From: Mizugakiibacter sediminis
Lineage (GTDB): Bacteria > Pseudomonadota > Gammaproteobacteria > Xanthomonadales > Rhodanobacteraceae
NCBI RefSeq assembly: GCF_000953855.2
Contig: NZ_DF970239.1
Location: forward strand, 97,693 to 159,930
Direction: 5' to 3'
Length of the DNA: 62,238 bases
Each line of letters opens with the position of its first letter. The stretch's first letter is position 1. Position numbers and translations under genes: made by a program. This document shows positions 1 through 14,988 of the stretch, one piece after another. Under the pieces are notes generated by a model. The model was given only the letters and a program-made list of their open reading frames with translations. It was not told where the DNA came from and did not search any database.

Positions 1-71
1 CGAACCCACGGTGGTATCGCTACCACGCCGGTTTTCAAGACCGGTGCCTTAAACCGCTCGGCCACCTCTCC
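1..71 (-). tRNA. tRNA-Ser (anticodon UGA), 3' end cut off by window edge
   Basis: Read on the minus strand, the sequence starts GGAGAGGTGGCCGAGCGG, a typical serine tRNA acceptor and D-arm. The anticodon loop is CTTGAAA, with the UGA anticodon at 35-37. A long variable arm follows (GGTAGCGATACC type), as in class II tRNAs, and then the start of the T arm. The last roughly 20 nt, including the rest of the T arm and the acceptor 3' side, lie outside the window. It decodes UCA-family serine codons and sits about 150 bp downstream of the serS stop. Confidence 0.93.
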
Positions 72-221
72 TCATGCGCGTATCCGCTCCGGTCCAGGCT
101 CGCAGCGGGCGCTGCCGGCCCCGCCCGCGTGCACCTGCGGGAGCGAGCGTGCTCGCGACCGGCGGTCGCCTGCACGCAGGCTCCCACCCCCGACCGCGCA
201 CGCACGCAAGACCCTTCATTG

Positions 222-2801
<2,580 letters not shown>

Positions 2802-2857
2802 TCACGGCGATCTCCGCACCATCCCTTCCTACCTTAGCACCGGAGTCGCGCCGATGT

Positions 2858-4138
2858 TCACGCCGTGGCAACGGCCTCGCGGTCGCGTCCCCTGGCGACT
2901 CTCACGGCAAGCACGGATGCGACGATGCCGGCGCAGCCGGAGATGATGAACGCGTAGAAATAGTCGCCCTGCACGGTACGCATCGCGCCCGCAAAGAACG
3001 CCGCGCAGGCGGCGCCGAGTTGGTGCCCGGCGACGATCCAGCCGAACACGACGGGGGCGTCGTGTTCGCCGAACGACTCGTTGGCCAGACGCACCGTCGG
3101 CGGCACGGTGGCGATCCAATCGAGGCCGTAGAACACCGTGAATATCCCGAGGCTGTAGAACGAAAAATCCGAGAACGGCAGGTAGATCAGCGAGAGGCCG
3201 CGAAGGCCGTAGTAGACGAACAGCAGCTTGCGCGGGTCGTAACGGTCGGTCAGCCAGCCCGAAAGGGTCGTGCCGACGAGATCGAACGCGCCCATCGCCG
3301 CGAGCAGCCCGGCCGCCTGAACTTCCGCCAGACCGCGGTCGCTGCACAACGCGATGAAATGGGTGCCGATCAGTCCGTTCGTGGTGAAGCCGCAAATGAA
3401 GAAAGTGGCGAACAACAGCCAGAAGTCGCGCCGGCGCAACGCCAACGCGAGCGTGCCGAGGGCGGTCTGCAGCGGATTGCCGCGGCTGGCGGCGGCCGTG
3501 GCGGCCGGAGATTCGGCATCCGCGCCGAAGGGCCGCAACCCGACGTCGGAGGGATGCTCGGGCAGCAGCCAGAAGGTGAGCGGCACCAACGCCGCGCAGG
3601 CGATCGAGACGGCCCACGCCACCGGCTTCCAGCCGCCGCTCTGCGCGAGCATCGCGAGGAAAGGCATGAAGACCAGAGTCCCGGTGGCGGCGCTCGCCGT
3701 CAGCAGCCCCATCATCAGGCCCCGACGCTTCGCGAACCAGCGGTTGACCACGGCGGCTCCCAACACGGTCGCGACGCAACCCGAACCCAGCCCCGTGAGC
3801 ACGCCCCACGTCAGTACGAGTTGCGCGGGCGTGCGCATCCACAGGCTGACCGCCGTCGCCACCGCCATCAACGAGAGGGCACCGAGCAGCACGCGGCGGA
3901 TACCCAGTCGCTGCATCAGGGCTGCGGCGAAGGGACCGGCAAGCCCGTACAGGAAGATGCCGACCGCAGCCGACAGCGAGATCGTGTCGCGCGACCAGCC
4001 GAACGCCCGCTCCAGGGGCACGATCATGACGCCCGGCGCGGATCGCAAGCCTGCCGACACCAACAGGGCGAGAAAGACGATCGTTGCCGCCACGAAGGCG
4101 TAGTGCTGTCCGATCCGCCGGGCAAGAGCTGCCTTCAT
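2858..4138 (-). CDS. MFS transporter, monocarboxylate/oxalate-formate antiporter-like
   Basis: The 426-residue protein has about 12 predicted transmembrane segments. N-terminal features such as SAGLRSAPGVMIVPLERAFGW, GPFAAALMQRLGIRR and NRWFAKRRGLMMGLL recall the OFA/monocarboxylate group of the major facilitator superfamily, whose known members move small organic acids. The substrate is inferred only from that resemblance. The gene is transcribed away from a TetR-family gene across a 53-bp gap full of palindromes, so it is very probably the regulated target of that repressor and moves a compound (or analogue) that the repressor senses. Confidence 0.8.
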   Translation of the reverse strand: MKAALARRIGQHYAFVAATIVFLALLVSAGLRSAPGVMIVPLERAFGWSRDTISLSAAVGIFLYGLAGPFAAALMQRLGIRRVLLGALSLMAVATAVSLWMRTPAQLVLTWGVLTGLGSGCVATVLGAAVVNRWFAKRRGLMMGLLTASAATGTLVFMPFLAMLAQSGGWKPVAWAVSIACAALVPLTFWLLPEHPSDVGLRPFGADAESPAATAAASRGNPLQTALGTLALALRRRDFWLLFATFFICGFTTNGLIGTHFIALCSDRGLAEVQAAGLLAAMGAFDLVGTTLSGWLTDRYDPRKLLFVYYGLRGLSLIYLPFSDFSFYSLGIFTVFYGLDWIATVPPTVRLANESFGEHDAPVVFGWIVAGHQLGAACAAFFAGAMRTVQGDYFYAFIISGCAGIVASVLAVRVARGRDREAVATA

Positions 4139-4190
4139 GATACGTACCGGTACGTGTTATAATCGAAAATGTTACTGACAGGTACGTATC
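4139..4190. promoter_or_regulatory. Divergent promoters and nested palindromic TetR operator
   Basis: A perfect 10-bp inverted repeat, GATACGTACC (4139-4148) and GGTACGTATC (4181-4190), fills the gap between the transporter and the TetR gene. Inside the left arm lies a 14-bp perfect palindrome, ACGTACCGGTACGT (4142-4155). A consensus -10 box TATAAT (4158-4163) faces the TetR gene. On the minus strand TTGACA (4193-4198) and TAACAT (4169-4174), 18 bp apart, face the transporter. Both promoters lie within or beside the repeats, so the layout predicts autorepression and co-repression by the adjacent TetR protein (inference). Confidence 0.75.
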
Positions 4191-4191
4191 A

Positions 4192-4812
4192 GTGTCAAGG
4201 ATCAAGAAAACGGGTGCGCTCGCATCGCATGACGATCGCCCCGATGCCAAGCCGCGCGCGGCGTCGCGGATCCGCGACGTGGCGTCCGAACTGTTCTATC
4301 GCCAGGGCATCCGCGCCGTCGGTGTGGACGAGATCGTCCGTCGCGCCGGTGTCACCAAGCCCAGCCTTTACCGCGGGTTTGGCTCGAAGGAAGACCTCGC
4401 CGCCGTCTATCTCGAGGACTTCGCGGCGATCTTCTGGCGGCGCTTCGACGCTGCCGCCACCGAACACCCGAACGATCCGCACGCACAGTTGCGCGCGTTC
4501 CTGACCGCGCTGGCCGAACGCGCTTCGCAGGAGGGCTACCGCGGATGCGCGCTCACCAATGCAGCATTGGAGTACCCGGCGCACGACCACCCCATTCACC
4601 GCATCGCCGAAACCCACAAGCGCGAGGTGCGCGGGCGCCTGAGCGACCTCGCCGCACGACTCGGCGCACGCGACCCCGGCATGCTCGCCGACGGCCTGCT
4701 CCTGCTGATCGAGGGCACCTTCGCCACCGCCCAGGTGTTCGGCGCAGAGGGGCCCGCGCGCGCCTTGCCGGCGGCGGCCGAGGCGCTGGTCCAGGCCAGC
4801 CGCCGCGCCTGA
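4192..4812 (+). CDS. TetR/AcrR-family transcriptional repressor
   Basis: This is a 206-residue protein. Residues about 22-70 form the TetR DNA-binding domain (IRDVASELFYRQGIRAVGVD, then VTKPSLYRGFGSKEDL). The rest is an alpha-helical ligand-binding domain containing GCALTNAALEYP, typical of TetR subfamilies next to efflux or metabolic genes. It starts with GTG directly after the right operator arm, with little Shine-Dalgarno sequence, so its leader is very short. It is divergent from the organic-acid-type MFS gene and probably represses both. The ligand is unknown. Confidence 0.9.
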   Translation: MSRIKKTGALASHDDRPDAKPRAASRIRDVASELFYRQGIRAVGVDEIVRRAGVTKPSLYRGFGSKEDLAAVYLEDFAAIFWRRFDAAATEHPNDPHAQLRAFLTALAERASQEGYRGCALTNAALEYPAHDHPIHRIAETHKREVRGRLSDLAARLGARDPGMLADGLLLLIEGTFATAQVFGAEGPARALPAAAEALVQASRRA

Positions 4813-4833
4813 CCACGGACCGGCGCGGTTCCG

Positions 4834-6186
4834 TCAACGCCGCCGAGACGCACGGCGCGCCTCGCGCAACGCGTCGAGCTTCTGCCTGATCTTCGCCTCG
4901 ATGCCGTGCTCGGTCGGCGCGTAGAACTCGGTGCCGGCCAGCGCGTCGGGGAGGCATTGCTGGTCCAGCGCCACGCCGCCTTCGACGTCGTGGTCGTACT
5001 GGTAGCCCCTGCCGTAGCCCAGCCCCTTCATCAGCCGCGTCGGCGCGTTGCGCAGGTGCATCGGCACTTCCAGCGTGCCGCTCTCGCCGATGCTGCACTG
5101 CACCTCGCCGAAGGCGCGGTAGACGGCGTTGCTCTTCGGCGCGACCGCCAGGTAGACCGCCAGCACGGCGAGGCCGAGTTCGCCTTCCGGGCTGCCCAGC
5201 CGCTCGTAGGTGTCCCAGGCGTGCAGCGCGAGCTGCCAGGCGCGCGGATCGGCAAGGCCGATGTCCTCGATCGCCATGCGCGTCATGCGCCGCGCGAGAT
5301 ACCGCGGATCGCAGCCGCCGTCCAGCATGCGCGCGAACCAGTACAGCGCGGCGTCGGGATCCGAGCTGCGCACGGACTTGTGCAGGGCGGAGATCTGGTC
5401 GTAGAACTGCTCGCCGCCCTTGTCGAAGCGCCGCGTGCGGTCGGCCAGCACCTGCTCCAGCGTCGCCTCGCCGATGCGCGCGCGGCCGGCCTCGTCGCGT
5501 TCGGCCAGTTCGGCGGCGATCTCGAGGAAGGTGAGCGCGCGGCGCACGTCGCCGTCGGCGGCGCGCGCCATCAGCGCCAGCGAGGCGGCGTCGACCACGA
5601 TGTCCTGTCCGCCCAGGCCGCGCTCGCGGTCGGCCAGCGCGCGTTTCAGCGCCTCGACGATCGCCTCCGCCGGCACCGCGTCCATCACGTGCACGCGGCA
5701 GCGCGACAGCAGTGCCGAGTTCAGCTCGAACGACGGGTTCTCGGTGGTCGCGCCGACGAACACGATCACGCCCTTCTCGATGTGCGGCAGGAACGCGTCC
5801 TGCTGCGCCTTGTTGAAGCGATGCACCTCGTCGACGAACAGCACGGTACGCCGGCCCTGGGCGAAGTTCGCCTCGGCCTCGGCCAGCGCGGCGCGCACCT
5901 CCGGCAGGCCGGACAGTACGGCGGAAATCGCGCGGAAGTCGGCGTCGGCATAGCGCGCCACCAGCAGCGCCAGCGTGGTCTTGCCGCAGCCGGGCGGCCC
6001 CCACAGCACCATCGAATGCACGCGCCCCGCTTCCAGCGCGCGGCGCAGCGGCTTGTCCGGCGCGAGCAGGCGCGGCTGGCCGACGATCTCGTCCAGCGTG
6101 CGCGGGCGCATGCGTTCGGCCAGCGGCTTCAGCTCGCTGGGTTCGGCGAACAGTGCGGAGGCGGCGGCGGGCTTGCGGCGCGGCAT
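4834..6186 (-). CDS. rarA: Replication-associated recombination protein A (AAA+ ATPase)
   Basis: RarA/MgsA is a clamp-loader-like AAA+ ATPase that acts at stalled replication forks and binds SSB. The 450-residue product has Walker A GPPGCGKT at residues 63-70 and Walker B FVDEVHRF near 117-124. Sensor 1 is GATTENPSFELNSALLSR, and the family tetramerisation domain follows (RMTRMAIEDIGLADPRAW, LRNAPTRLMKGLGYG). The start MPRRKPAAAS matches the family; the frame stays open upstream without homology. The position between lolA and serS is the usual Xanthomonadales order, here with a DUF1275 gene inserted. Confidence 0.96.
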   Translation of the reverse strand: MPRRKPAAASALFAEPSELKPLAERMRPRTLDEIVGQPRLLAPDKPLRRALEAGRVHSMVLWGPPGCGKTTLALLVARYADADFRAISAVLSGLPEVRAALAEAEANFAQGRRTVLFVDEVHRFNKAQQDAFLPHIEKGVIVFVGATTENPSFELNSALLSRCRVHVMDAVPAEAIVEALKRALADRERGLGGQDIVVDAASLALMARAADGDVRRALTFLEIAAELAERDEAGRARIGEATLEQVLADRTRRFDKGGEQFYDQISALHKSVRSSDPDAALYWFARMLDGGCDPRYLARRMTRMAIEDIGLADPRAWQLALHAWDTYERLGSPEGELGLAVLAVYLAVAPKSNAVYRAFGEVQCSIGESGTLEVPMHLRNAPTRLMKGLGYGRGYQYDHDVEGGVALDQQCLPDALAGTEFYAPTEHGIEAKIRQKLDALREARRASRRR

Positions 6187-6251
6187 GACGCGATCATAGC
6201 GCCCCGCCTCGCCTACCGCCCCGCCTGTTCCGCGGTGCGATCCCTCGCTGC

Positions 6252-6926
6252 CTAGGGCGCGGGCTCCTGCGGATGGCGATGGCGATAGACGGCGTAGGCG
6301 ATGCCGACCAGCCCGGTCAGCGCGGCCGGCAGCAGCAGGGTGCGCTCGCGCCAATGCGGGAACGCCAGTGCGCTGGCGATACCGCCACAGAAGAAGCCGG
6401 CGAACAGCGCGCCGTACAGACGCACGCGGCGGGTATCCACGGCCACGCCGCGCAGCCACTGGCCGAGGAAAGTGCCGAGGTCGGTGACGATGCCCGACAC
6501 GTGACTGGTGCGCACCACCGTGCCGCTGTAGGTGCCGGCCATGGCGTTCTGCAAACCGCAGGCGGCGGCGGCCAGCCACAGGCCGGCGTCGATCTGCGCG
6601 TGCAGCAACGGCACGGCGGCGAACAGCAGCGCCGATTCGATCGCCAGCGCGACGCCATAGCGCCGGCCGAGACGCAGCGTGCTGTCGCCGACGATGAATC
6701 CGCTCAGTGCCGCACCGAGCACGAACGACGCCAACAGCGCCCCGAAGTGCGCCAGGCTGGCGACGTCGCCCTGTCCCGCGGCGATGCCGACCAGCGAGGT
6801 GGTGCCGGTCATGTGGGTGATCGCCTGGTGGCGGAAGCCGAGATAGCCGGCCGCATTGATCATGCCGGCGATGAACGCCAGCGCGATGCCCCCGTGCAGC
6901 GCCCAGCGCGGCAGTCTGGCGATCAT
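6252..6926 (-). CDS. DUF1275 (YoaK-like) membrane protein
   Basis: The 224-residue integral membrane protein has about six hydrophobic segments and the family hallmarks GMINAAGYLGF and HMTGTTSLVGIA near the N terminus, then GLQNAMAGTYSGTVVRTSHV with the THVTG-like region. DUF1275/YoaK proteins are widespread; no biochemical role is firmly established. It sits between lolA and rarA. No strong ribosome-binding site precedes ATG 6926, so translation may couple to lolA, whose stop lies only about 17 bp upstream. Confidence 0.85.
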   Translation of the reverse strand: MIARLPRWALHGGIALAFIAGMINAAGYLGFRHQAITHMTGTTSLVGIAAGQGDVASLAHFGALLASFVLGAALSGFIVGDSTLRLGRRYGVALAIESALLFAAVPLLHAQIDAGLWLAAAACGLQNAMAGTYSGTVVRTSHVSGIVTDLGTFLGQWLRGVAVDTRRVRLYGALFAGFFCGGIASALAFPHWRERTLLLPAALTGLVGIAYAVYRHRHPQEPAP

Positions 6927-6942
6927 CGTGCGCGTCGCGTGC

Positions 6943-7596
6943 TCAATGGCCCAGCGGATGCACTTCGGCTTCCGGCGTGATGTCGCCGATCACGTCGGCG
7001 CCTTTCGGCGGCGTGAACCGGAACGTGCCGGCAGGCAGCTTCGGGTTGCGCTGCCAGGCGGAGAAGCGGATCTCGGTACGGTTGCCGAGCGTGTCCTTGA
7101 AGTCCATGCGTTCGAGACCGGCCGGACCGAAGCCGAGGTCGGCGTACTCGAACTGCGGATCCTTGGCGGTCGACTTCAGCCGCAGCCAGACGCAGCCGTC
7201 GCGGCTGCCCTGCTCGCTGACCTTGAATTCGCGGTCGAGCTGCGAAAGGTCGGTCAGCACGGTCAGCGGACTGTGCGACTCCTCGACGCCCTGGTTGCGC
7301 ACCGTCACCTGCTCCAGCTCGGGATCGTAGATCCACACGTGCATGCCGTCGGCGACGATCAGCTGCTTGTAGGGCGTGGTGGTCTCCCAGCGGAACTGGC
7401 GCGGCGCGGACAGCGCCAGCGTGCCCTCGGTGCGATCGGCGGGCTGGCCGTTGACGTCGTAGACGGTCTGCGCGAAGTGCGCGGACACCGCGCCCAGGCC
7501 CTTGGCGAAGGCGTCCAGGCGCGCGCGCGCGCCGTCGGCGGCGCGGGCCAGCGGGGCCAGCAGGATGAGGAGGGCGGCAAAGAGGAGGCTGCGCAT
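6943..7596 (-). CDS. lolA: Outer-membrane lipoprotein carrier protein
   Basis: LolA is the periplasmic chaperone that takes lipoproteins from LolCDE and hands them to LolB at the outer membrane. The 217-residue precursor begins with a signal peptide (MRSLLFAALLILLAPLARA, cleavage near residue 20). The mature part shows the expected beta-rich pattern, including AHFAQTVYDVNGQ, RFRWETTTPYKQLIVADG and VWIYDPELEQVTV, and ends FRFTPPKGADVIGD. It follows ftsK on the same strand with a 90-bp gap, the standard ftsK-lolA-rarA order. Confidence 0.95.
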   Translation of the reverse strand: MRSLLFAALLILLAPLARAADGARARLDAFAKGLGAVSAHFAQTVYDVNGQPADRTEGTLALSAPRQFRWETTTPYKQLIVADGMHVWIYDPELEQVTVRNQGVEESHSPLTVLTDLSQLDREFKVSEQGSRDGCVWLRLKSTAKDPQFEYADLGFGPAGLERMDFKDTLGNRTEIRFSAWQRNPKLPAGTFRFTPPKGADVIGDITPEAEVHPLGH

Positions 7597-7686
7597 GGGA
7601 AGACGGAATCGGGTGTTGGGGGTGGGACCCGGCGGAGGCGCAAACGTTGCAGGCGCGAGGCCGGCCGTTCAGCGCGCGCCCGGCGA

Positions 7687-10017
<2,331 letters not shown>

Positions 10018-10067
10018 GATCAGAGTTCACCTCAAGTTGGCGGCCTAACCCGCTGTTGCAGCGGTGG

Positions 10068-11135
10068 TTATACCATGCCTTTCAGTGCCGGGTGCACCAG
10101 CTGGCCGGCTTCCACGTTGATGCCGCGGGCGAGCGGAGTGTAGTCGCGCCACTCCTTGCCGGCGGCGAGACGCTGCACGTAAGGCAGAATCGCCGCCGAG
10201 ATCGCCTGCGAGGAAGTCTGCGGCACGGCGCCCGGCATGTTGGTCACCGCGAAATGGGTGACGCCGTCGACCAGATAGGTCGGCTCCTTCCAGGTGGTCG
10301 GCCTGGAGGTCTCGAAGCAGCCGCCCTGGTCGATGGAGATGTCGACCAGCACGCTGCCCTTCTCCATGCTCGCGACCATCGCCTTGGTGACCACGTGCGG
10401 CGCCTTGGCGCTGGGGATCAGCACCGCGCCCACCACGAGATCGGCGCCGGCGACTTCCTCGGCGACCACGGTGTCGTAGGGGTACAGCGCGGTCACGTTG
10501 GCGCCCAGCGCCATCATCTGCGCGAGGCGGTCCGGGCGCTTGTCGAACACCACCACGTTGGCGCCCGCGGCGGCGGCCAGCGCGGCGGAATTGCCGCCGG
10601 CGGCGCCGGCGCCCAGCACCACCACCTTGCCGCGCTCGGTGGACGGCAGGCCGCCCAGCAGCTTGCCCTTGCCGCCTTCCGGCTGATGCAACAGGTGCGT
10701 GCCGACCTGCACGGCGATGCGGCCGGCGATGATCGACATCGGCGCCAGCAGCGGCAGCGAACCGTCCGCCTCCTCCACCGACTCGAACGCCACGCCGGTC
10801 AGGCCGATGTCGAGCAGGCGCCGGGTCAGCTCCGGCTCCGGCGCCAGATGCAGGTAGCAGAACAGCAGGTGATGCTTCCTCAGCAGGGCGAGGTCGCCGG
10901 CGATCGGCTCCTTCACCTTGACGATCAGTTCGCCGGCTTCGTACAGCGCGGCGGCGTCGGGAACGATCTTCACGCCGACCTTGGCGAACGCCTCGTCGGC
11001 GAAACCGCTCTTCAGGCCCGCGCCGGACTGGATGAACACCTCGTGGCCGCGGCGGACCAGGTCGGCGCAGGCGGCGGGCACCAGCGCGACGCGACCCTCG
11101 AGGGTCTTGGTTTCCGACGGAATACCGATACGCAT
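10068..11135 (-). CDS. ald: Alanine dehydrogenase
   Basis: The enzyme oxidatively deaminates L-alanine to pyruvate with NAD+. The 355-residue product opens with [20 protein letters not shown], typical of the alanine dehydrogenase/transhydrogenase family. It carries the substrate-site region [10 protein letters not shown] and the NAD-binding glycine motif [20 protein letters not shown], followed by the acidic residue of VVFDKRPDR. The start at 11135 has a GAGGAA ribosome-binding site; the open frame upstream is not homologous. It is slightly shorter than the usual ~371 residues, ending [10 protein letters not shown]. It lies 50 bp upstream of ftsK on the same strand and divergent from trxB. 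Confidence 0.93.
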   Translation of the reverse strand: MRIGIPSETKTLEGRVALVPAACADLVRRGHEVFIQSGAGLKSGFADEAFAKVGVKIVPDAAALYEAGELIVKVKEPIAGDLALLRKHHLLFCYLHLAPEPELTRRLLDIGLTGVAFESVEEADGSLPLLAPMSIIAGRIAVQVGTHLLHQPEGGKGKLLGGLPSTERGKVVVLGAGAAGGNSAALAAAAGANVVVFDKRPDRLAQMMALGANVTALYPYDTVVAEEVAGADLVVGAVLIPSAKAPHVVTKAMVASMEKGSVLVDISIDQGGCFETSRPTTWKEPTYLVDGVTHFAVTNMPGAVPQTSSQAISAAILPYVQRLAAGKEWRDYTPLARGINVEAGQLVHPALKGMV

Positions 11136-11295
11136 GCGTGTGATTCCTCGTGCGAAATGAAAGGTAGCCGCTTCAGCGCGGCCCCCTACCCTCCGGGTGC
11201 GTCTTGATTCGCCGGCCACCGTTCCCCATTCTCACGCCCTCCGGCGTTCACCCGTGGCCGCGCCTCCGCCGTGCCGAGCGCGGGTCCGGACGTGA

Positions 11296-12375
<1,080 letters not shown>

Positions 12376-12414
12376 CGCGCCGCGCCGGCCCGGCGGCCGG
12401 CGCACGACGCCACG

Positions 12415-13548
12415 ATGCTCGAAGCCCGCATCCACGCCGCGCTGGACGAGATCGCGCCCGCGGCGTGGGACGCGCTGGCGGCCGACGACCATCCGTTCGT
12501 CCGCCACGCCTTCCTCGCCGGGCTCGAACGTCACGGCTGCATCCGCGCCGACCTCGGCTGGCAACCGTTTCACCTCGCCCTCTACGAAGGCGGCCGCCTC
12601 GCCGCTGCCGCGCCGCTGTACCTGAAGGGCAATTCGCACGGCGAATACGTGTTCGACTGGACCTGGGCGCGCGCCCATGCCCGCGCCGGCCTCGACTACT
12701 ACCCCAAGCTGCTCGCCGCCGTGCCCTACTCGCCGGTCACCGGCCCGCGCCTGCTCGCCGGTACCGGCGACGGCGCGGCGGCGCGGCGCACCGCGCTGGT
12801 CCAGGTGCTGCGCCGCCTCGTCGACGAGCGCGGCCTGTCTTCCGCGCATGCGAACTTCCTCATCGGATCCGACGCCGAAGCCTTCGACGACGACTGGCTG
12901 GCGCGCAGCGACTGGCAGTTCCACTGGCACAACCGCGGCTACCGCGACTTCGCCGACTTCGCCGACGCGCTGAACCACAAGAAGCGCAAGAACCTGCGGC
13001 ACGAGCGCGCGCAGGTGGCGCAGGCGGGCATCGAGGTCGAGCTGCGCGACGGCCGCGCCATGGACGAGCGCGCCTGGGCCGAGATGCACGCGCTCTACGT
13101 CGGCACCTTCGACGCCAAGGGCAACCTGCCGGCGCTGACCGAGGCGTTCTTCCGCCATCTCGGCGCGGTCATGCCCGAACAGGTGCTGGTCGCCTTCGGC
13201 CGGCGCCACGGGCGCATCGTCGCCGGCGCGCTGCTGCTGCGCGGCGCCGACACCCTGTACGGCCGCTACTGGGGCGCGCGCGAGCACGTGCCCGGCCTGC
13301 ACTTCGAACTCTGCTACTACCAGGGCATCGACTACTGCATCCGCCACGGCCTGGCGCGCTTCGAGCCGGGCGCGCAGGGCGAGCACAAGCTGGCGCGCGG
13401 CTTCCTGCCGGTGCGCACGCATTCGCGCCACTACGTGCGCGACCCGCGCTTCCGCGCGGCGCTCCGCGAGGCGCTTGCGCAGGAAGCCGGCGCGGTGGAG
13501 GCTTACGGCCGCGAACTGATGGAGCACAGCCCGTACGCGCAGCGATGA
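12415..13548 (+). CDS. DUF482 / FemAB-like GNAT-fold protein
   Basis: The 377-residue soluble protein belongs to the DUF482 family, whose members have tandem GNAT-like folds related to FemAB peptidyltransferases and are often annotated as peptidoglycan biosynthesis or GNAT proteins. Recognisable segments are PFVRHAFLAGLERHGC at the N terminus, YVFDWTWARAHARAGLDYYP, VPYSPVTGPRLL, HKKRKNLRHERAQV and FEPGAQGEHKLARGFLPV. It overlaps aat by four bases (ATGA), so the two are translationally coupled. The substrate is unknown; aminoacyl-tRNA-dependent transfer would be in keeping with its neighbour but is inference only. Confidence 0.85.
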   Translation: MLEARIHAALDEIAPAAWDALAADDHPFVRHAFLAGLERHGCIRADLGWQPFHLALYEGGRLAAAAPLYLKGNSHGEYVFDWTWARAHARAGLDYYPKLLAAVPYSPVTGPRLLAGTGDGAAARRTALVQVLRRLVDERGLSSAHANFLIGSDAEAFDDDWLARSDWQFHWHNRGYRDFADFADALNHKKRKNLRHERAQVAQAGIEVELRDGRAMDERAWAEMHALYVGTFDAKGNLPALTEAFFRHLGAVMPEQVLVAFGRRHGRIVAGALLLRGADTLYGRYWGAREHVPGLHFELCYYQGIDYCIRHGLARFEPGAQGEHKLARGFLPVRTHSRHYVRDPRFRAALREALAQEAGAVEAYGRELMEHSPYAQR

Positions 13549-14273
13549 CCCGCCTGCCGATCCTCGACCCGCAACGCCCGGACGCGTTCCCCGATCCGCA
13601 GCAAGCGCTCCGCGAACCCAATGGCCTGCTGGCAGCCGGCGGCGACCTCTCGCCGCAGCGGTTGCTGCACGCCTATGCGCGCGGCATCTTTCCATGGTAC
13701 GGCGAGGGCGAGCCGATCCTGTGGTGGTCGCCGGACCCGCGCTGCGTGTTCCGCACCGACGGCGTGCACGTGTCGCGGCGTCTTGCCCGCTTCCTGCGCG
13801 GCTCGCGCTGGACGCTGAGCGCGGACGCGGAGTTCGAGGCGGTGGTCGGCGCCTGCGGCGCGCCGCGCGCGCGCCAGTCCGGCACCTGGATCACCCGCAG
13901 CATGCACGCCGCTTACGTGCGCCTGCACGCCCTCGGCCATGCGCATTCGGTGGAAGTATGGGACGGCGGCGCGCTGGTCGGCGGCATCTACGGCGTCGCC
14001 GTCGGCCGCATGTTCTGCGGCGAATCGATGTTCAGCCGCGCCGACAACGGCTCCAAGGCCGCGCTGCTGGCGCTCTGCCGCGCGCTGCACGGCTGGGGCT
14101 TCCCGCTGCTGGACGCGCAGGTCACCAACCCGCACCTGCTGCGCCTGGGCGCGATCGAGATGCCGCGCGCGGAATACCTGGAAGCGCTCTCGCGCCTCGC
14201 CGCCATGCCCGGCGAAACGGGCCACTGGCGGTCGCGCTTCCCGCTGCGCCGCGCCGCCGAACTGGCCTCCTGA
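13545..14273 (+). CDS. aat: Leucyl/phenylalanyl-tRNA--protein transferase
   Basis: Aat adds Leu or Phe from tRNA to proteins with N-terminal Arg or Lys, making them N-degron substrates for ClpS/ClpAP. The 242-residue product carries the family hallmarks AYARGIFPWY (residues 43-52), LWWSPDPRCVF, SGTWITRSMHAAY, SVEVWDGGALVGGIYGVAVG and FCGESMFSRADNGSK. The ATG at 13545 overlaps the stop of the preceding gene. The clpS and clpA genes, its usual functional partners, are not in this window. Confidence 0.96.
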   Translation: MTRLPILDPQRPDAFPDPQQALREPNGLLAAGGDLSPQRLLHAYARGIFPWYGEGEPILWWSPDPRCVFRTDGVHVSRRLARFLRGSRWTLSADAEFEAVVGACGAPRARQSGTWITRSMHAAYVRLHALGHAHSVEVWDGGALVGGIYGVAVGRMFCGESMFSRADNGSKAALLALCRALHGWGFPLLDAQVTNPHLLRLGAIEMPRAEYLEALSRLAAMPGETGHWRSRFPLRRAAELAS

Positions 14274-14372
14274 CTGCGCGGCGGCGTCCCGCGCCCGCGA
14301 CGTTCCTAGTGTGAACGCTCTAGACAAGCCGCCTAGATTGCGTTCCGCAGCACACAGACCAGGGACAGCATC

Positions 14373-14858
14373 ATGGCGACCAAACCGCAGTTCAAGAGCA
14401 AGGCCCGCGCCGGCGCGGCGACCGCCCAGCAGCTGGGCAAGGGCATCATGGAGTCCGCCCAGCAGATCTGGCTGGCCGGGCTGGGCGCCTTTTCCAAGGC
14501 GCAGTCCGAAGGCACCAAGCTGTTCGAGGCGCTGGTGCAGGAAGGCACCAAGCTCGAGCATCGCACCCGCAAGTTCACCGACGCCCGCGTCAGCGAGGCG
14601 CGCGAGGCGGTCGAATCGACCGTCGGCGAGGCGCGGAAGCGCGCCGCCGACACCTGGGACCGCCTGGAGAAGGTGTTCGAGGCGCGCGTCTCGCGCGCGC
14701 TCGGCCAGCTCGGCGTGCCCGGCCGGCGCGACATCGAGGCGCTGACCGCGCGCGTCGAGGAGCTGGCGCGCGAGGTGCGCAAGCTCAACGGCGGCGAGCG
14801 TGCGGCGCCCCGGCGCGCGGCGCGCGCCCCGGCCAAGCGCGCGCGCAAGACCGCCTGA
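14373..14858 (+). CDS. Phasin-family granule protein (PhaF/PhaI-like)
   Basis: The 161-residue protein has a phasin domain. Residues about 15-60 (ESAQQIWLAGLGAFSKAQSE, then KLFEALVQEG) form the amphipathic part that coats polyhydroxyalkanoate or other hydrophobic granules. A long helical coiled coil follows, then a very basic Ala/Pro/Arg/Lys tail (residues about 138-161) like the DNA-binding histone-like tail of PhaF. It has its own upstream gap and a terminator directly downstream, so it is probably monocistronic. It faces a wax-ester-type reductase gene and lies near a PhaD-like regulator, consistent with storage-granule biology. Confidence 0.85.
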   Translation: MATKPQFKSKARAGAATAQQLGKGIMESAQQIWLAGLGAFSKAQSEGTKLFEALVQEGTKLEHRTRKFTDARVSEAREAVESTVGEARKRAADTWDRLEKVFEARVSRALGQLGVPGRRDIEALTARVEELAREVRKLNGGERAAPRRAARAPAKRARKTA

Positions 14859-14883
14859 TCCGGCTCGGATCCATCCGCCTCAC

Positions 14884-14944
14884 GGCCCGTCGACCATCGG
14901 GACGGCAGGTTCCCTCCCCCTGCCTTCGGCCGACGGGCCCTTTT
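14884..14944 (+). terminator. Intrinsic terminator after the phasin gene
   Basis: GGCCCGTCG (14884-14892) pairs perfectly with CGACGGGCC (14931-14939) and is followed by CTTTT. The loop holds a second 6-bp hairpin, GGCAGG/CCTGCC. The T run is on the plus strand only, so it serves the phasin gene rather than the convergent reductase gene. Confidence 0.75.
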
Positions 14945-14988
14945 GCCTCCGCGCGCGCCGCGGCGGCACGCACCCCGGGCGACAGCCG

